DNA from: DAISJM01 sp036821485
Lineage (GTDB): Bacteria > Verrucomicrobiota > Kiritimatiellia > CAIQIC01 > JAGNIJ01
Assembly: GCA_036821485.1 (NCBI GenBank)
Contig: DAISJM010000023.1
Location: 1 to 53,907 of the forward strand
Direction of reading: 5' to 3'
Length of the DNA stretch: 53,907 bases
Below are positions 17,368 through 26,425 of the stretch, in pieces; within the stretch, counting starts at the first letter, position 1, and every line of letters starts with the position of its first letter. The notes beneath the pieces are model-generated. The model was not told the origin of the DNA. It did not search any database and saw only the letters and a list, made by a program, of their open reading frames with translations. A program made the position numbers and the translations under genes.

Positions 17368-18366
17368 TCAGCCCAGCCCGCCGGCCTCGCAAAGCAGTTG
17401 CGACAAGGATGTAGCTTCCGGAGCATCGAGCACCGCCTGCAGCCTTCGGCGGATTTCACCGCACTCGAGCTGCGAGCCGATCAGCGTCGACAACACGGGC
17501 CGAGGCAGCACACCAATCAGCGCCGATATCTCCGCGATCAGACCATCCTTCACATTCACGCGCAGCGTGACTGTTTCATCCAGCGCTTCACCGGTGACAT
17601 CCATTTCAAAGTCGGGTGTCAGCCCGAAGCGCCACGACCACGATGCGTACTTTTCGGTCAGCTGCTTGATCCGCGCCGCGTCCGCAGACATCAGACTCAC
17701 CTCGCGAAGCTCCTCTCCATATTCATGCCGCGCCGCCATCGCCAGTGCATCGCCCACAACGTCCACGGTAAGCGATGGCACTACGGCTGACAGGTTTGTC
17801 ACTGACGCCGGCACGGAGGCTATCGCGCGCGTGCGCAACGTCGAAGGCGATACCCGCAGAAACCTGTCCATCCTTTCCAGATCCGTGGATACCAATAGCG
17901 TGCCGTGATGCATGGCCGAAGTCCGGCGAAAGCTGAATGCATTGCCGGAGACCTTGAGGCCGCCGACCGCAAGGCTGTTCTTCCCCGCCACCTGGGCATG
18001 GATACCGAGCTGCTCCATCGCCTTGATCACCACGCACAACTGTCGGCAGGAATCGTACTGCGCACGCGGCAGGATGAAGGCGTAGTTCAGATTTCCGGCG
18101 TCGTGAAATACCGCACCGCCACCCGACAAGCGACGCGCCAGCGCGGCTTTCTCCTCGTCGAGCCGCCGGAGATTGCACTCACGCCACGGATTCTGGTTCT
18201 TGCCGATGATGACCGCGTTAGCACTCCGCCAAAGGAACAGGATAAACCCATGCCGCTCGCCGAGCGCGAACGAGACATCCCCCTCCCCACCCACCGCATC
18301 AAGGAGATATTCCTCCATCGCCAGGTTGCGAAAAGGATCGAGGCTGTCTGAGCGCGCAAGCAGCAT
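17368..18366 (-). CDS. lplA: lipoate-protein ligase A
   Basis: Transfers lipoate to the lysine of lipoyl domains, via lipoyl-AMP in the LplA pathway. Family marks are RNLAMEEYLL at the start, the HGFILFLWRSANAVIIGKNQN region, and the RRLSGGGAVFHDAGNLNYAF block. GKNSLAVGGLKVSGNAF, a further conserved block of the active site, also matches. A C-terminal accessory domain (about residues 235-332) is present, as in full-length LplA. It lies 9 nt behind the GH94-like gene and is convergent with the PDH operon, whose AceF is the obvious substrate. No lipA or lipB is in the window. Confidence 0.9.
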   Translation of the reverse strand: MLLARSDSLDPFRNLAMEEYLLDAVGGEGDVSFALGERHGFILFLWRSANAVIIGKNQNPWRECNLRRLDEEKAALARRLSGGGAVFHDAGNLNYAFILPRAQYDSCRQLCVVIKAMEQLGIHAQVAGKNSLAVGGLKVSGNAFSFRRTSAMHHGTLLVSTDLERMDRFLRVSPSTLRTRAIASVPASVTNLSAVVPSLTVDVVGDALAMAARHEYGEELREVSLMSADAARIKQLTEKYASWSWRFGLTPDFEMDVTGEALDETVTLRVNVKDGLIAEISALIGVLPRPVLSTLIGSQLECGEIRRRLQAVLDAPEATSLSQLLCEAGGLG

Positions 18367-18375
18367 GTGCCCTAC

Positions 18376-21012
18376 CTACTGTTCAATCAACACTTCAACC
18401 CGTCCCCCGCGGAGGCGCTCGTACGGCAACCATAGCTTCTCAATGCCAAGCACCGGATCGCGTTCCGATTTCATCATCGTACCATTCACACGGAATGTGC
18501 GCGACGCGCGGCCCTGATCGTCGAACTTCAGTACCAATCGGCCGCCACGTAACTGCGTCTCGAATTCCGAGGTCTTGAACGGCAACCACGCCGCAGGCTG
18601 AATCCACACCCCGTCCAACTGGGGCTCGAGTCCGAACACGTATCGAATCAGCAGTTTCAGCAACACGTTGGAACTGCCCGTCTGCCAGTCGTTCATGTTC
18701 TCGCCGTCGATGTTCTTCCCGGGGTTGAAGCCATATGCATTGGGCATCACGAAGGGTGAATGCGTCAGCCGGCCATGTAACGCCGTGAAGGGCAGCACTT
18801 TCACCAACTGCGCCCAACCCTCCCGCGCGCGACCCATACGGAAAAGCGCCATGATCGCAAAAACCGTGGCGTGCACATACGTTGCGCCGTTCTCGGCCGT
18901 GCCGGGCGGCAGTTTGCCGATACGACCCACGCCGGGTGTGTCAGGCGGGAAGAACGGCTCAAAGGTCTTGAAGGCATATTTCGAGTCCAGGCGCTGGAAC
19001 GCTTCGAGGATCGCCTGTCCCATGCCGGGGTCTTCCTCATGCAGCCCGGACAGCACCCAGAACGCGTTCGACGTCAGCCCGTCGCGCGCCACACCATCGG
19101 GGTCATGGAAGCCGCCGACACTGTAACTCCGCCGGTCTCCCCAGCCATGCAGGATACGCCGTCCGCCTTCCTTGTCCGCCACCACCGCAAACCGCTTGAG
19201 TCCGAGTGCAATATCGTCAGCCGCCTGTCGATACTCGGCAATGCGCGCGGCATGCCGTTTCGCGTCCAGCCACTCCAGCATCTCGATCATCTCGCGAGTG
19301 TTCTGATACACCTGCAGCGTCGCCATCACGCTCACACCGGTCCCGTACGCCTTTGACGGATCCATACTCACACCCAACCCGTCCAGCGCATCATTCCAGT
19401 CACCATACAACGCTCGCACACAACCGGTTTCGGAGTCGCGATTGCCAAGAAGGAAATCCATGATCCGGAGGAGATGCGAAAGCACGCTGTCGGCGACCGC
19501 CGACCGCTGCACCTTGCGCGACGCTTCATCCACAATCTCGTGGTAGCCACACTCCTGATCCAGAAACGCACGGTCGCCGGTCACGCGCAGGTACGTCGCC
19601 ATCGCGGAAATCACCCAACACCCCTGATCGATGAACGGCCGGAGATCCATACGCCCGATCTCGCCGGACGCTGACGGCAGCGAGTACTGCCGGAAGCAGC
19701 GCCCGTCCGGCGCGGTGTAGCCCAGCGCTTCCAGCATCTTCTGCCGGGCCGCGGCGGGCTGCCAGAAGAGGAAACCTTCCAGGGCTTGGAAAACATCACG
19801 CACGCCAATCAGCGAATTCTCCGACAACTGAACATAGCCCTTGATCAGCGAGCAGAACTCCACCTGCTTCTTCAGGTGCTCAAAGAACGCATTGAAAACC
19901 TCCGCCTGCAATTCCGGCACGGAAGATGGTCCCACCTGAACACGCAGTCCCGCGTGACCGCGCACCTCCTCGGCCACCAACTCGACCAGCCGCCTATCAA
20001 GGTCCTCACCCTTCAGCATTTGCCCGATCAACCGATCCGCCGCAGCGGCATTCGCGGGGCGCTCCAGCAAGGCATCCGCGCGAATCGAACCGCTCGGCAT
20101 CACCTCGACATGAAGCATATCGGCGGCCACCGCCGTTTCAACAAACGTGCAGATGGCCTGGCCACCCGCCAGCGATCCCCGGCGCAACGACGCCGCGCCC
20201 TCAAGACTCCGTCTCGCGCCACCAACAAACTGATAGCGAGACGCGGTTTCTTCGTGACTCTTCAAGCTGCCGCCAGATGCTTCACACGCCCTGCGAATGA
20301 CACCGTAATTCGTGATCGAGTGATGCCGATCCTTGTCCTCGTTCACTAGGATCAGGAAACTGCCCAAACCACCCGGCGCAGCCGGGGGCACCACGCGAAC
20401 TTCCTTGAACCAACGATCCTCGCCGCTTTCGTAGATCTGATGGCGAAGATACGGATTGATGAAGGACGACAGGTACAACGTCTGGGGTCTAGCCGAGCGG
20501 TTGATGACGCAAACGGAGAACGCAATGCTCTTGTCAGCGCCGACGAAGACGCGAACACCCGCGAGGATGTCCTGCAGTTCGGTCAGGTAGTAGGCGGCCG
20601 ACGGAGTCAGCACACTGAAACGGCGCACCGGACGCCCGTCCCCCTCCGACAGCACCGGCACAGGCATGAGCGAAATCGGCGCATATCCGCCCTTTCCATC
20701 CGGAAAGCCGGCAAAGAAGGCGACCTTCGGCTCCTGTCCCTCGGCCGATCGCAGGAACACGGAGAAAAGCCCCTCGTTGGCATGCATGTAACCCGAGGTG
20801 TAGGCCCAGAAGTTGAATCCATCCCGGCCGTAAGGATAGCGGCTGTCACCTCCGTCTCGTGGTAGAGCGACAATCTCCCCGCGATCGAGGAAGTAGCAGC
20901 CGCCGGGCATTTCGCGGGATCGGGCATGCTCCGGGCTGGCCAGCAGAGACGCCACCTCTGAGGAAAGCCGTGCGATTTCAGAAGCCAGTGCGTTCAAGAG
21001 AAAACCTCTCAC
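18376..21012 (-). CDS. GH94-like carbohydrate phosphorylase
   Basis: The 878-residue protein resembles inverting GH94 phosphorylases (cellobiose, chitobiose or cyclic-glucan type), which cleave a beta-glucosidic bond with phosphate. It has an N-terminal beta-sandwich (PYGRDGFNFWAY, INPYLRHQIYES) and a helical toroid with SLIGVRDVFQALEGFLFW. The GDWNDALDG block (residues 537-545) corresponds to the catalytic-Asp motif. The end NDWQTGSSNVLLKLLIRY...LDGVWIQPA is typical. No signal peptide, so it acts in the cytoplasm. The start is GTG 21012, or TTG 20997, which has a better spaced GAGAGG. The acceptor sugar cannot be told. Confidence 0.8.
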   Translation of the reverse strand: MRGFLLNALASEIARLSSEVASLLASPEHARSREMPGGCYFLDRGEIVALPRDGGDSRYPYGRDGFNFWAYTSGYMHANEGLFSVFLRSAEGQEPKVAFFAGFPDGKGGYAPISLMPVPVLSEGDGRPVRRFSVLTPSAAYYLTELQDILAGVRVFVGADKSIAFSVCVINRSARPQTLYLSSFINPYLRHQIYESGEDRWFKEVRVVPPAAPGGLGSFLILVNEDKDRHHSITNYGVIRRACEASGGSLKSHEETASRYQFVGGARRSLEGAASLRRGSLAGGQAICTFVETAVAADMLHVEVMPSGSIRADALLERPANAAAADRLIGQMLKGEDLDRRLVELVAEEVRGHAGLRVQVGPSSVPELQAEVFNAFFEHLKKQVEFCSLIKGYVQLSENSLIGVRDVFQALEGFLFWQPAAARQKMLEALGYTAPDGRCFRQYSLPSASGEIGRMDLRPFIDQGCWVISAMATYLRVTGDRAFLDQECGYHEIVDEASRKVQRSAVADSVLSHLLRIMDFLLGNRDSETGCVRALYGDWNDALDGLGVSMDPSKAYGTGVSVMATLQVYQNTREMIEMLEWLDAKRHAARIAEYRQAADDIALGLKRFAVVADKEGGRRILHGWGDRRSYSVGGFHDPDGVARDGLTSNAFWVLSGLHEEDPGMGQAILEAFQRLDSKYAFKTFEPFFPPDTPGVGRIGKLPPGTAENGATYVHATVFAIMALFRMGRAREGWAQLVKVLPFTALHGRLTHSPFVMPNAYGFNPGKNIDGENMNDWQTGSSNVLLKLLIRYVFGLEPQLDGVWIQPAAWLPFKTSEFETQLRGGRLVLKFDDQGRASRTFRVNGTMMKSERDPVLGIEKLWLPYERLRGGRVEVLIEQ

Positions 21013-21042
21013 TTCTGCGGTCGGCGGTCAGCGGGTGACGTC

Positions 21043-21072
21043 TATATAAGCGAGATGGGATGCTTACGTCAA
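21043..21072 (-). promoter_or_regulatory. promoter for GH94-lplA unit
   Basis: On the minus strand TTGACG (21072-21067) and TATATA (21048-21043) are 18 nt apart, each with five of six consensus bases. The expected start site lies about 24 nt before the GTG at 21012. Confidence 0.5.
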
Positions 21073-21083
21073 ACGCTAACCGG

Positions 21084-21112
21084 TTGTCGGAACCATTCCA
21101 TCCTGCTACGAT
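21084..21112 (+). promoter_or_regulatory. promoter for purN
   Basis: TTGTCG (21084-21089) and TACGAT (21107-21112) are 17 nt apart. Transcription would begin near 21119, leaving a short leader with the GGAGG of purN. It is divergent from, and only a few bases from, the GH94 promoter. Confidence 0.4.
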
Positions 21113-21137
21113 GCGCCAAAACGGAGGTCTGGCACCC

Positions 21138-21752
21138 ATGCTTTCGATCGCGATTCTTGGTTCCGGCAAGGGAAGCAACGCCCAATCCATCATCGACGCC
21201 ATCCAGGCCGGCCGGCTAAACGCCCGCGTGGTCTGCGTGATCTCCGACGTGGCGGACGCCTACATCCTCGACCGCGCCCGCCAACACAACATCCCGGCCG
21301 AATACGTCGACTGCGCGCCTTTCAAAACCAAGCTCGACGGCGACGCCGAGCAGCGCGTGATCGAAACACTGCGACGCTACCGCGCCGACTTCATTGCGCT
21401 GGCCGGATTCATGCGAATCGTGAAAGGCGGACTGCTCCGTGAATTTCAGGGCCGCATCGTGAATATCCACCCCTCGCTGCTTCCGGCGTTCCCCGGACTG
21501 CACTCGTGGAAACAGGCGCTGGACTACGGCGCCAAGGTCGCCGGCTGCACGGTCCACTTCGTCGACGGAGGGACGGACACCGGGCCCGTCATCACCCAAC
21601 GCACGGTGCCTGTGATGGATGCCGATACGCCCGAGACCCTTCATGCCCGCATCCAGGAGCAGGAGCATGTCGCCTACCCGCAGGCGCTGCAGTGGATTGC
21701 CGACGGACTGGTCACCATTGCAGGGCGCCGGGTATTCATCAAGAGCGTCTGA
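21138..21752 (+). CDS. purN: phosphoribosylglycinamide formyltransferase
   Basis: PurN formylates GAR with 10-formyl-THF in purine synthesis. The start is ATG 21138, chosen because GGAGG lies 10 nt upstream and the protein then begins with the family's first strand, MLSIAILGSGKGSN. An in-frame ATG at 21060 lies upstream of the promoter. The catalytic triad Asn-His-Asp is seen in GRIVNIHPSLLPAFPG and FVDGGTDTGPVI. Length (204 residues) is normal. folD, which supplies the cofactor pool, is elsewhere in the window. Confidence 0.94.
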   Translation: MLSIAILGSGKGSNAQSIIDAIQAGRLNARVVCVISDVADAYILDRARQHNIPAEYVDCAPFKTKLDGDAEQRVIETLRRYRADFIALAGFMRIVKGGLLREFQGRIVNIHPSLLPAFPGLHSWKQALDYGAKVAGCTVHFVDGGTDTGPVITQRTVPVMDADTPETLHARIQEQEHVAYPQALQWIADGLVTIAGRRVFIKSV

Positions 21753-21821
21753 AATCCCTCATCCCTGTGTAGACGGGCGCGCCTTCATCCACTACACTAC
21801 GCCCACCATAGGAATCGCGTT

Positions 21822-22721
21822 ATGAAGAAAAAGCAGCCAGAAAAGAAGCAACCGAAGCTCGTGCTCGGGCTGCCCAAGGGCAGTCTTCAGGAAGCCACTT
21901 TCCTGATGATGAAAAAGGCCGGCTTCTCCATCAATGTGGGCTCGCGCTCCTACATGCCGAGCATCGACGACCCTGCACTTCAGGGCCGGCTCATCCGGGC
22001 CCAGGAAATCAGCCGCTACGTCGAACATGGCATGCTCGACGCCGGCATCACGGGCTACGATTGGATCCTTGAGAACGGGTCCGATGTCGTCGAAGTGTGT
22101 GAACTGATCTATGCCAAGCAGGGCCTTCGTCCCGTCCGCTGGGTACTCGCCGTCCCGGAGTCTTCCAGCATCAAGTCGGTCAAGGACCTCCAAGGCAAGC
22201 GAATCGCGACGGAAGCCGTGGGACTGACCAAGAACTACTTGAAGAAAAACAAGGTCAAGGCCGAGGTCGAGTTCTCCTGGGGCGCTACCGAAGTGAAGGC
22301 CCCGGAACTGGTCGACGCGATCGTCGAAATCACGGAAACCGGCTCGTCCCTGCGCGCCAACAATCTGCGCATCGTGGAAACGGTGCAGGAATCCACCACC
22401 CGCCTCATCGCCAACAAGACGGCGTGGAAGGTAGCGTGGAAGCGCCGCAAGATCGAACAGCTTGCACTATTGCTCACCGGCGCGCTGGCTGCCGAACAGA
22501 AGGTATTGATCAAGATGAACGTGCAACAGGACAGGCTGCAGGAAGTCCTCGATATCCTGCCTGCACTGCACGCCCCTACGATCAACAGTCTCAGCTCCGA
22601 TGGCTGGTATTCCGTGGAATCCGTCGTCGATGAGCGTATTGTTCGGGAGATCATCCCGCAGTTGAAAGCGGGCGGTGCTGAAGGTATTATCGAAATTGGG
22701 CTGAACAAAGTGGTGCCCTGA
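21822..22721 (+). CDS. hisG: ATP phosphoribosyltransferase, long form
   Basis: First enzyme of histidine synthesis, joining PRPP and ATP. The N-terminal motif GLPKGSLQEAT is the usual HisG start, GMLDAGITGYDWI follows, and the PRPP loop is in VDAIVEITETGSSLRAN. Residues about 220-299 (QQDRLQEVLDILPALHAPTI...) form the regulatory domain of the long, HisZ-independent form, which binds histidine for feedback inhibition. AGGA precedes the ATG. It stands apart from other his genes, with the bS22-like gene 22 nt downstream. Confidence 0.95.
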   Translation: MKKKQPEKKQPKLVLGLPKGSLQEATFLMMKKAGFSINVGSRSYMPSIDDPALQGRLIRAQEISRYVEHGMLDAGITGYDWILENGSDVVEVCELIYAKQGLRPVRWVLAVPESSSIKSVKDLQGKRIATEAVGLTKNYLKKNKVKAEVEFSWGATEVKAPELVDAIVEITETGSSLRANNLRIVETVQESTTRLIANKTAWKVAWKRRKIEQLALLLTGALAAEQKVLIKMNVQQDRLQEVLDILPALHAPTINSLSSDGWYSVESVVDERIVREIIPQLKAGGAEGIIEIGLNKVVP

Positions 22722-22743
22722 GTCATCCAACGAGGAGTAATCA

Positions 22744-22833
22744 ATGGGCTCCGTTAAGAAGAAACGCCGGAAGAAGATGGCTAAGCACAAACGCAAAAAG
22801 CGCTTGCGCGCCGCCCGGCATAAGAAGAGATAA
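22744..22833 (+). CDS. bS22-like mini ribosomal protein (AURKAIP1/COX24 domain)
   Basis: A 29-residue, almost wholly basic protein: MGSVKKKRRKKMAKHKRKKR then LRAARHKKR. It matches the pattern of the AURKAIP1/COX24 (DUF1713) domain, known in the mitoribosome as part of mS38 and in mycobacteria as ribosomal protein bS22 near the decoding centre. The start has an excellent GAGGAG ribosome binding site. The gene is easily missed because of its size. It follows hisG by 22 nt and is followed by three hairpins. Family assignment is from remembered sequence pattern. Confidence 0.8.
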   Translation: MGSVKKKRRKKMAKHKRKKRLRAARHKKR

Positions 22834-22839
22834 AGCGCG

Positions 22840-22920
22840 TCGCCTCAGGCGATGGAATCTTCAGCCGCACGGGCGCAATCCGCCCGTGCGGTCGCGCAAG
22901 CCCCGCTGATGAAGCGGGGC
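22840..22920. repeat. three tandem hairpins after the bS22-like gene
   Basis: Stem-loops TCGCC-TCA-GGCGA (22840-22852), an 11-bp perfect stem around CAATC (22865-22891), and an 8-bp perfect stem GCCCCGCT/AGCGGGGC around GATGA (22900-22920). Only a weak T-run (GGTTTGG) follows. They may terminate the purN-hisG-bS22 transcript or be REP-like repeats. Confidence 0.55.
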
Positions 22921-22944
22921 GGTTTGGTCTATTTCAGGTACGCC

Positions 22945-25179
22945 ATGAGGCTCAAGTTTACTGTCTGTCTGTCCACGCTGGCCGCCATTGCGCTGGCCGG
23001 GTGCCGCACCACGGAACCCGCCGCTCCCCGCCCCGATGCTGAACAGCCCGTCCCGGCGCTCAGTCCCGACCGCTCTTCGCGCGCCGAGGCGCTCGCGCTT
23101 TTCAGTCAGGGCTTGATCGATGAGCATCAGAGCAACCCTTCGGCGGCGCTCACCAATTTCCAGCAGGCCGCACAGCTTGATCCCGACAACGAGGACCTGC
23201 ACATCCGCATCGCCATCGGTCTGCTCCAGCAGAGGCGTTTCGATGAATCCATTGCGCTGATGGAAACTTTCGTCACCGGCCATCCCCGCGCCGAAAAGGC
23301 CCTGCTCTCGCTGGCGCTGATCTATCGCGCCGCGGGCAAGAACGACAAGGTGATCTCCAGTTACCAGCGTTTGCTCAAGCTCACTCCGCGCGAGCAGGAT
23401 GTCTACATTGAGCTGGCCTCGATGTACATGAAGGAGAACCGATCAGGCGATGCCATCAAGTTGCTGGAACGGGCCAGCCGCCGGGTCGAAGACCCCTCCA
23501 CCATCCTCCGCTTACTCGGGGGCATCTACATTCGTCAATCCATGGAAGCCAAGAAACCGGCCGATGCCAGACGCAGCCGTCAAGCCGCCACGCGCGTCTT
23601 TGAGCAGGCGCTCCGCAAGAACCCCGGCGATGCCACCCTCCTGTTCCAACTGGGCGCCTTGTGCATCGAGGAGGGACTTCTGGATAAGGCCCTCGGCTAC
23701 TATGCGGCCATCGAGAAGATCTATCCGGATAATATCCAACTCAAGCAGAAGCTCGCGCTGAGCTTCATCACGGGCAAGGATCGCGGCCCCGCCATTCGGA
23801 ACCTGGAAGAGCTGGCCGCCAAGCACCCATCGAACGCCTACCTGCTCTTCTACCTGGCTGAGCTCTATGTTGAGGACGGCGACAACGCCAAGGCAACGTT
23901 GACCCTGCTCAAATCCGCGGAGGGCACCCCCCTATCCTCGGCCCCATTCATCCGTCTCGCGCTCATCGAAATGGATCGCGACCACGATGCTGCGGTTCGG
24001 GTTCTCGAAAACGGTCTCGTCCGACTGCCGAACAACCCCCGGCTGACCGAAACCCTCGCCTATGTGCATTTTCTCAGCCGAAATTACCCCCAGGCCATGA
24101 TCGCCTTCGAAAAGGCCCGCCTGCTCGCCGAGACCGGCGGCCAGACGGCTAATCCCACGCTATACTTCAACTACGCCCTCGCCGCACAGGCCACAGGCGA
24201 TCTGGACAAGACGGCCGAACTCCTCGGCAAGGCCTACACACGCAACCCCGCGTACCTCGAGACCTATCTCCAGTATGCCTTCAGGGAAAAGGATGATCGC
24301 GTCCGGCAAGAAGCCATACAGGTGCTGGATAAGATCGGCGAGGCACAACCGGATCAGGCCGCCGTCTACGTCTACATCGGCTTGCTGAACAGCTACCTCA
24401 AGTCCTTCAAGACCGCCATAGCAGCCTTCGAGAAAGCCGAGGCACTCTTGCAGGACTCGCCGCAAAAGGACCAAATACTCAACGCCACCTACTACTTCTG
24501 GTATGGCGCGGCGTGTGAGCGCGAAGGACATTCCGCGCGCGCCGAACGGCTCTTCACCAAGTGTCTTCTGCTCGACCCCGAATACGCCGAAGCCTACAAC
24601 TATCTCGCCTACACCTGGGCCGAGAAGGGCGTGAAGCTCGACCAAGCTCTCGATTATGTTCGCAAGGCGCTCCGCATCAATCCCTCGAGTGCTGCCTACA
24701 TCGACACACTGGGCTGGGTCTACTACATGCACGGCCAGTACGATGAAGCCAGAACGCAACTCAGCCGGGCCGTCGAGCTTCTGCCCGATGATCCTACCAT
24801 TCTGGAACACATGGGCGATGTGCTCTTCAAACTCGGCGATGAGCAAACGGCGCTTCCTCAGTGGGAAGCATCCTTCGTCCTCGATCCTACGAATGACAAA
24901 CTGGCCGAGAAGTTGAAGCTTCACGGGGCCAGCATCGATGCGCTGCGCGCGGAATCCGAAAAACGCGCCAAGGAACTGAAAGACCAGCCGCCACCCGCCG
25001 ATATCGACACCAACAACGTATCCCCCGCCGATGATCACCCCTTCATCTTGACGGCGCCGCTTCCCGACATGACCGGCACGGAAGAGCAGGAAGAAGATAT
25101 CGAACCCCTCGACGAAGCGCCCCTGCCCGACGACGAAGCACCTCTCCCGGATGAAGAACCGCTCGACGACGAACCGTGA
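22945..25179 (+). CDS. TPR-repeat lipoprotein
   Basis: Start at ATG 22945; the frame runs on upstream through the hairpins and is not credible there. A signal peptide ends in the lipobox LAGC, so the mature protein would be lipid-anchored, probably to the outer membrane. Many TPR units fill residues about 45-700 (for example AALTNFQQAAQLDPDNEDLHI, ALDYVRKALRINPSSAAYIDTLGWVYY, ARTQLSRAVELLPDDPTILEHMGDV). The last about 50 residues are strongly acidic (repeats of APLPDDE). Such proteins are scaffolds for envelope complexes. The 744-residue length and acidic tail are unusual; the partner is unknown. Confidence 0.8.
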   Translation: MRLKFTVCLSTLAAIALAGCRTTEPAAPRPDAEQPVPALSPDRSSRAEALALFSQGLIDEHQSNPSAALTNFQQAAQLDPDNEDLHIRIAIGLLQQRRFDESIALMETFVTGHPRAEKALLSLALIYRAAGKNDKVISSYQRLLKLTPREQDVYIELASMYMKENRSGDAIKLLERASRRVEDPSTILRLLGGIYIRQSMEAKKPADARRSRQAATRVFEQALRKNPGDATLLFQLGALCIEEGLLDKALGYYAAIEKIYPDNIQLKQKLALSFITGKDRGPAIRNLEELAAKHPSNAYLLFYLAELYVEDGDNAKATLTLLKSAEGTPLSSAPFIRLALIEMDRDHDAAVRVLENGLVRLPNNPRLTETLAYVHFLSRNYPQAMIAFEKARLLAETGGQTANPTLYFNYALAAQATGDLDKTAELLGKAYTRNPAYLETYLQYAFREKDDRVRQEAIQVLDKIGEAQPDQAAVYVYIGLLNSYLKSFKTAIAAFEKAEALLQDSPQKDQILNATYYFWYGAACEREGHSARAERLFTKCLLLDPEYAEAYNYLAYTWAEKGVKLDQALDYVRKALRINPSSAAYIDTLGWVYYMHGQYDEARTQLSRAVELLPDDPTILEHMGDVLFKLGDEQTALPQWEASFVLDPTNDKLAEKLKLHGASIDALRAESEKRAKELKDQPPPADIDTNNVSPADDHPFILTAPLPDMTGTEEQEEDIEPLDEAPLPDDEAPLPDEEPLDDEP

Positions 25180-25283
25180 CCGGACAATCCTGAAGCGACC
25201 TAAACGGTCCGAGCTCCGCGTTTGCGCTGATGCCTGCCGCGCGGCATTACGCTTCCACCTGAAGCAGGGCTCCAACATCTAGA

Positions 25284-25321
25284 CAAGCAGGGCCGGCTTC
25301 TTTCGAAGCCGGCCCTGCTTG
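25284..25321. terminator. bidirectional terminator, 17-bp stem
   Basis: A perfect 17-bp stem (25284-25300 with 25305-25321) closes a TTTC loop between the convergent TPR and CsgG-like genes. TTAACTTGTTGT follows on the plus side. Confidence 0.75.
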
Positions 25322-25338
25322 TTAACTTGTTGTCTTTG

Positions 25339-26319
25339 CTATTCGGAACGGACAACCGTACCCGGTTCCGGATTCTTCTCGCCGTCAATGATATCGGCGT
25401 AGGAAATCTTCTCGGCCACCTTGGAAATCTTGATCTTGCCGATCACCGCACCCTCTTCCTCGCCCAGCAGCTCGCCCGAGTCCGGGTCAACCAACTGCTC
25501 GCCCTGCTCCGCCATCACAAATTCCTGCCCGGCTTCCATGCCGAACTCAGCGCCACGGTTGATGATCACCTTGCCCGGGCCGGAAACCTTGACCACGCTG
25601 CCTTCAAACGGGAACTCTTCCATCTTCTTGGCGATGAAGGCCGCGGCCTGGTTGATGCAGTCCTGCGCGGCCTGGCCGAGCGGGGTCTTCTTGAAGCCGC
25701 CCAGTTCCGTATCCACGCTGCCGACGGACACACCCACGCGGAGGGACGTGTTGCCGGCCTTGCCGACGATGCGCTCCTTGGCCACGATCTCGCCCGTCGT
25801 TGTGTCGATCAGCTTCACAATCACAGTGACCTGCGCCTCTGAGCGACCGCCGCCGATCTTGAATCCGCTGATCCGGATGCCACCATCACCACCCGACTGC
25901 GATTCCTCGACTTCCGTCACAGCACCCGTGCCGATATAGCGCGCCGGACGAATCAGCCCTGTCTGCGCGACCTTCTTCGCCTTGGCCGCACGACCGCTCG
26001 CCACAAGATCCTGCTCGGCAATGACATCCGTGAGCTTCTCGCGTTCCACGATCACGAAACGGCCCGTATCGTACAAAGCCGATTCCAGCATGATCGCCAG
26101 GTTCTTGCCGATATCCATCGAACCACTCCAGCCGGCTTCGTTGGAGAAATCCTTGCAGCCGATGGCGGACTTCAGCCCTTTGTATTCACCCAGATTCATC
26201 TGGGCATTCCCGGATTCGGTCTTGGTGGTGGCCTTGCCAAACAACGCCCAGGACGGAGTCGACATGAGACACAGGGCGAGAACAACCAACACGGTAAGGA
26301 ATGAACGTTGACGCATCAT
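25339..26319 (-). CDS. CsgG-like secreted protein
   Basis: The start is ATG 26319 with GGAGG seven nt upstream; a second ATG follows directly. A signal peptide ends SWA-LF and there is no lipobox Cys. The body fits the CsgG/curli-assembly-like fold: LAIMLESALYDTGRFVIVEREKLTDVIAEQDL, ARYIGTGAVTEVE and VKLIDTTTGEIV. Residues after about 245 form an extra beta domain (VKVSGPGKVIINRGAEFGMEAGQEF) with an acidic strand. CsgG forms a secretion pore in curli systems, but no curli gene is here, and relatives without lipobox act as periplasmic stress or assembly factors. Role uncertain. Confidence 0.75.
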   Translation of the reverse strand: MMRQRSFLTVLVVLALCLMSTPSWALFGKATTKTESGNAQMNLGEYKGLKSAIGCKDFSNEAGWSGSMDIGKNLAIMLESALYDTGRFVIVEREKLTDVIAEQDLVASGRAAKAKKVAQTGLIRPARYIGTGAVTEVEESQSGGDGGIRISGFKIGGGRSEAQVTVIVKLIDTTTGEIVAKERIVGKAGNTSLRVGVSVGSVDTELGGFKKTPLGQAAQDCINQAAAFIAKKMEEFPFEGSVVKVSGPGKVIINRGAEFGMEAGQEFVMAEQGEQLVDPDSGELLGEEEGAVIGKIKISKVAEKISYADIIDGEKNPEPGTVVRSE

Positions 26320-26425
26320 ACTGACGCCTCCTTTGCTTGTATTCCGCTCACGATCGTGGCACAACGCCTCAAAAGCCTAAATCAGATGCGGCGGAAATCA
26401 AGCCGTAAAGACCGGAGGGCCAGGT

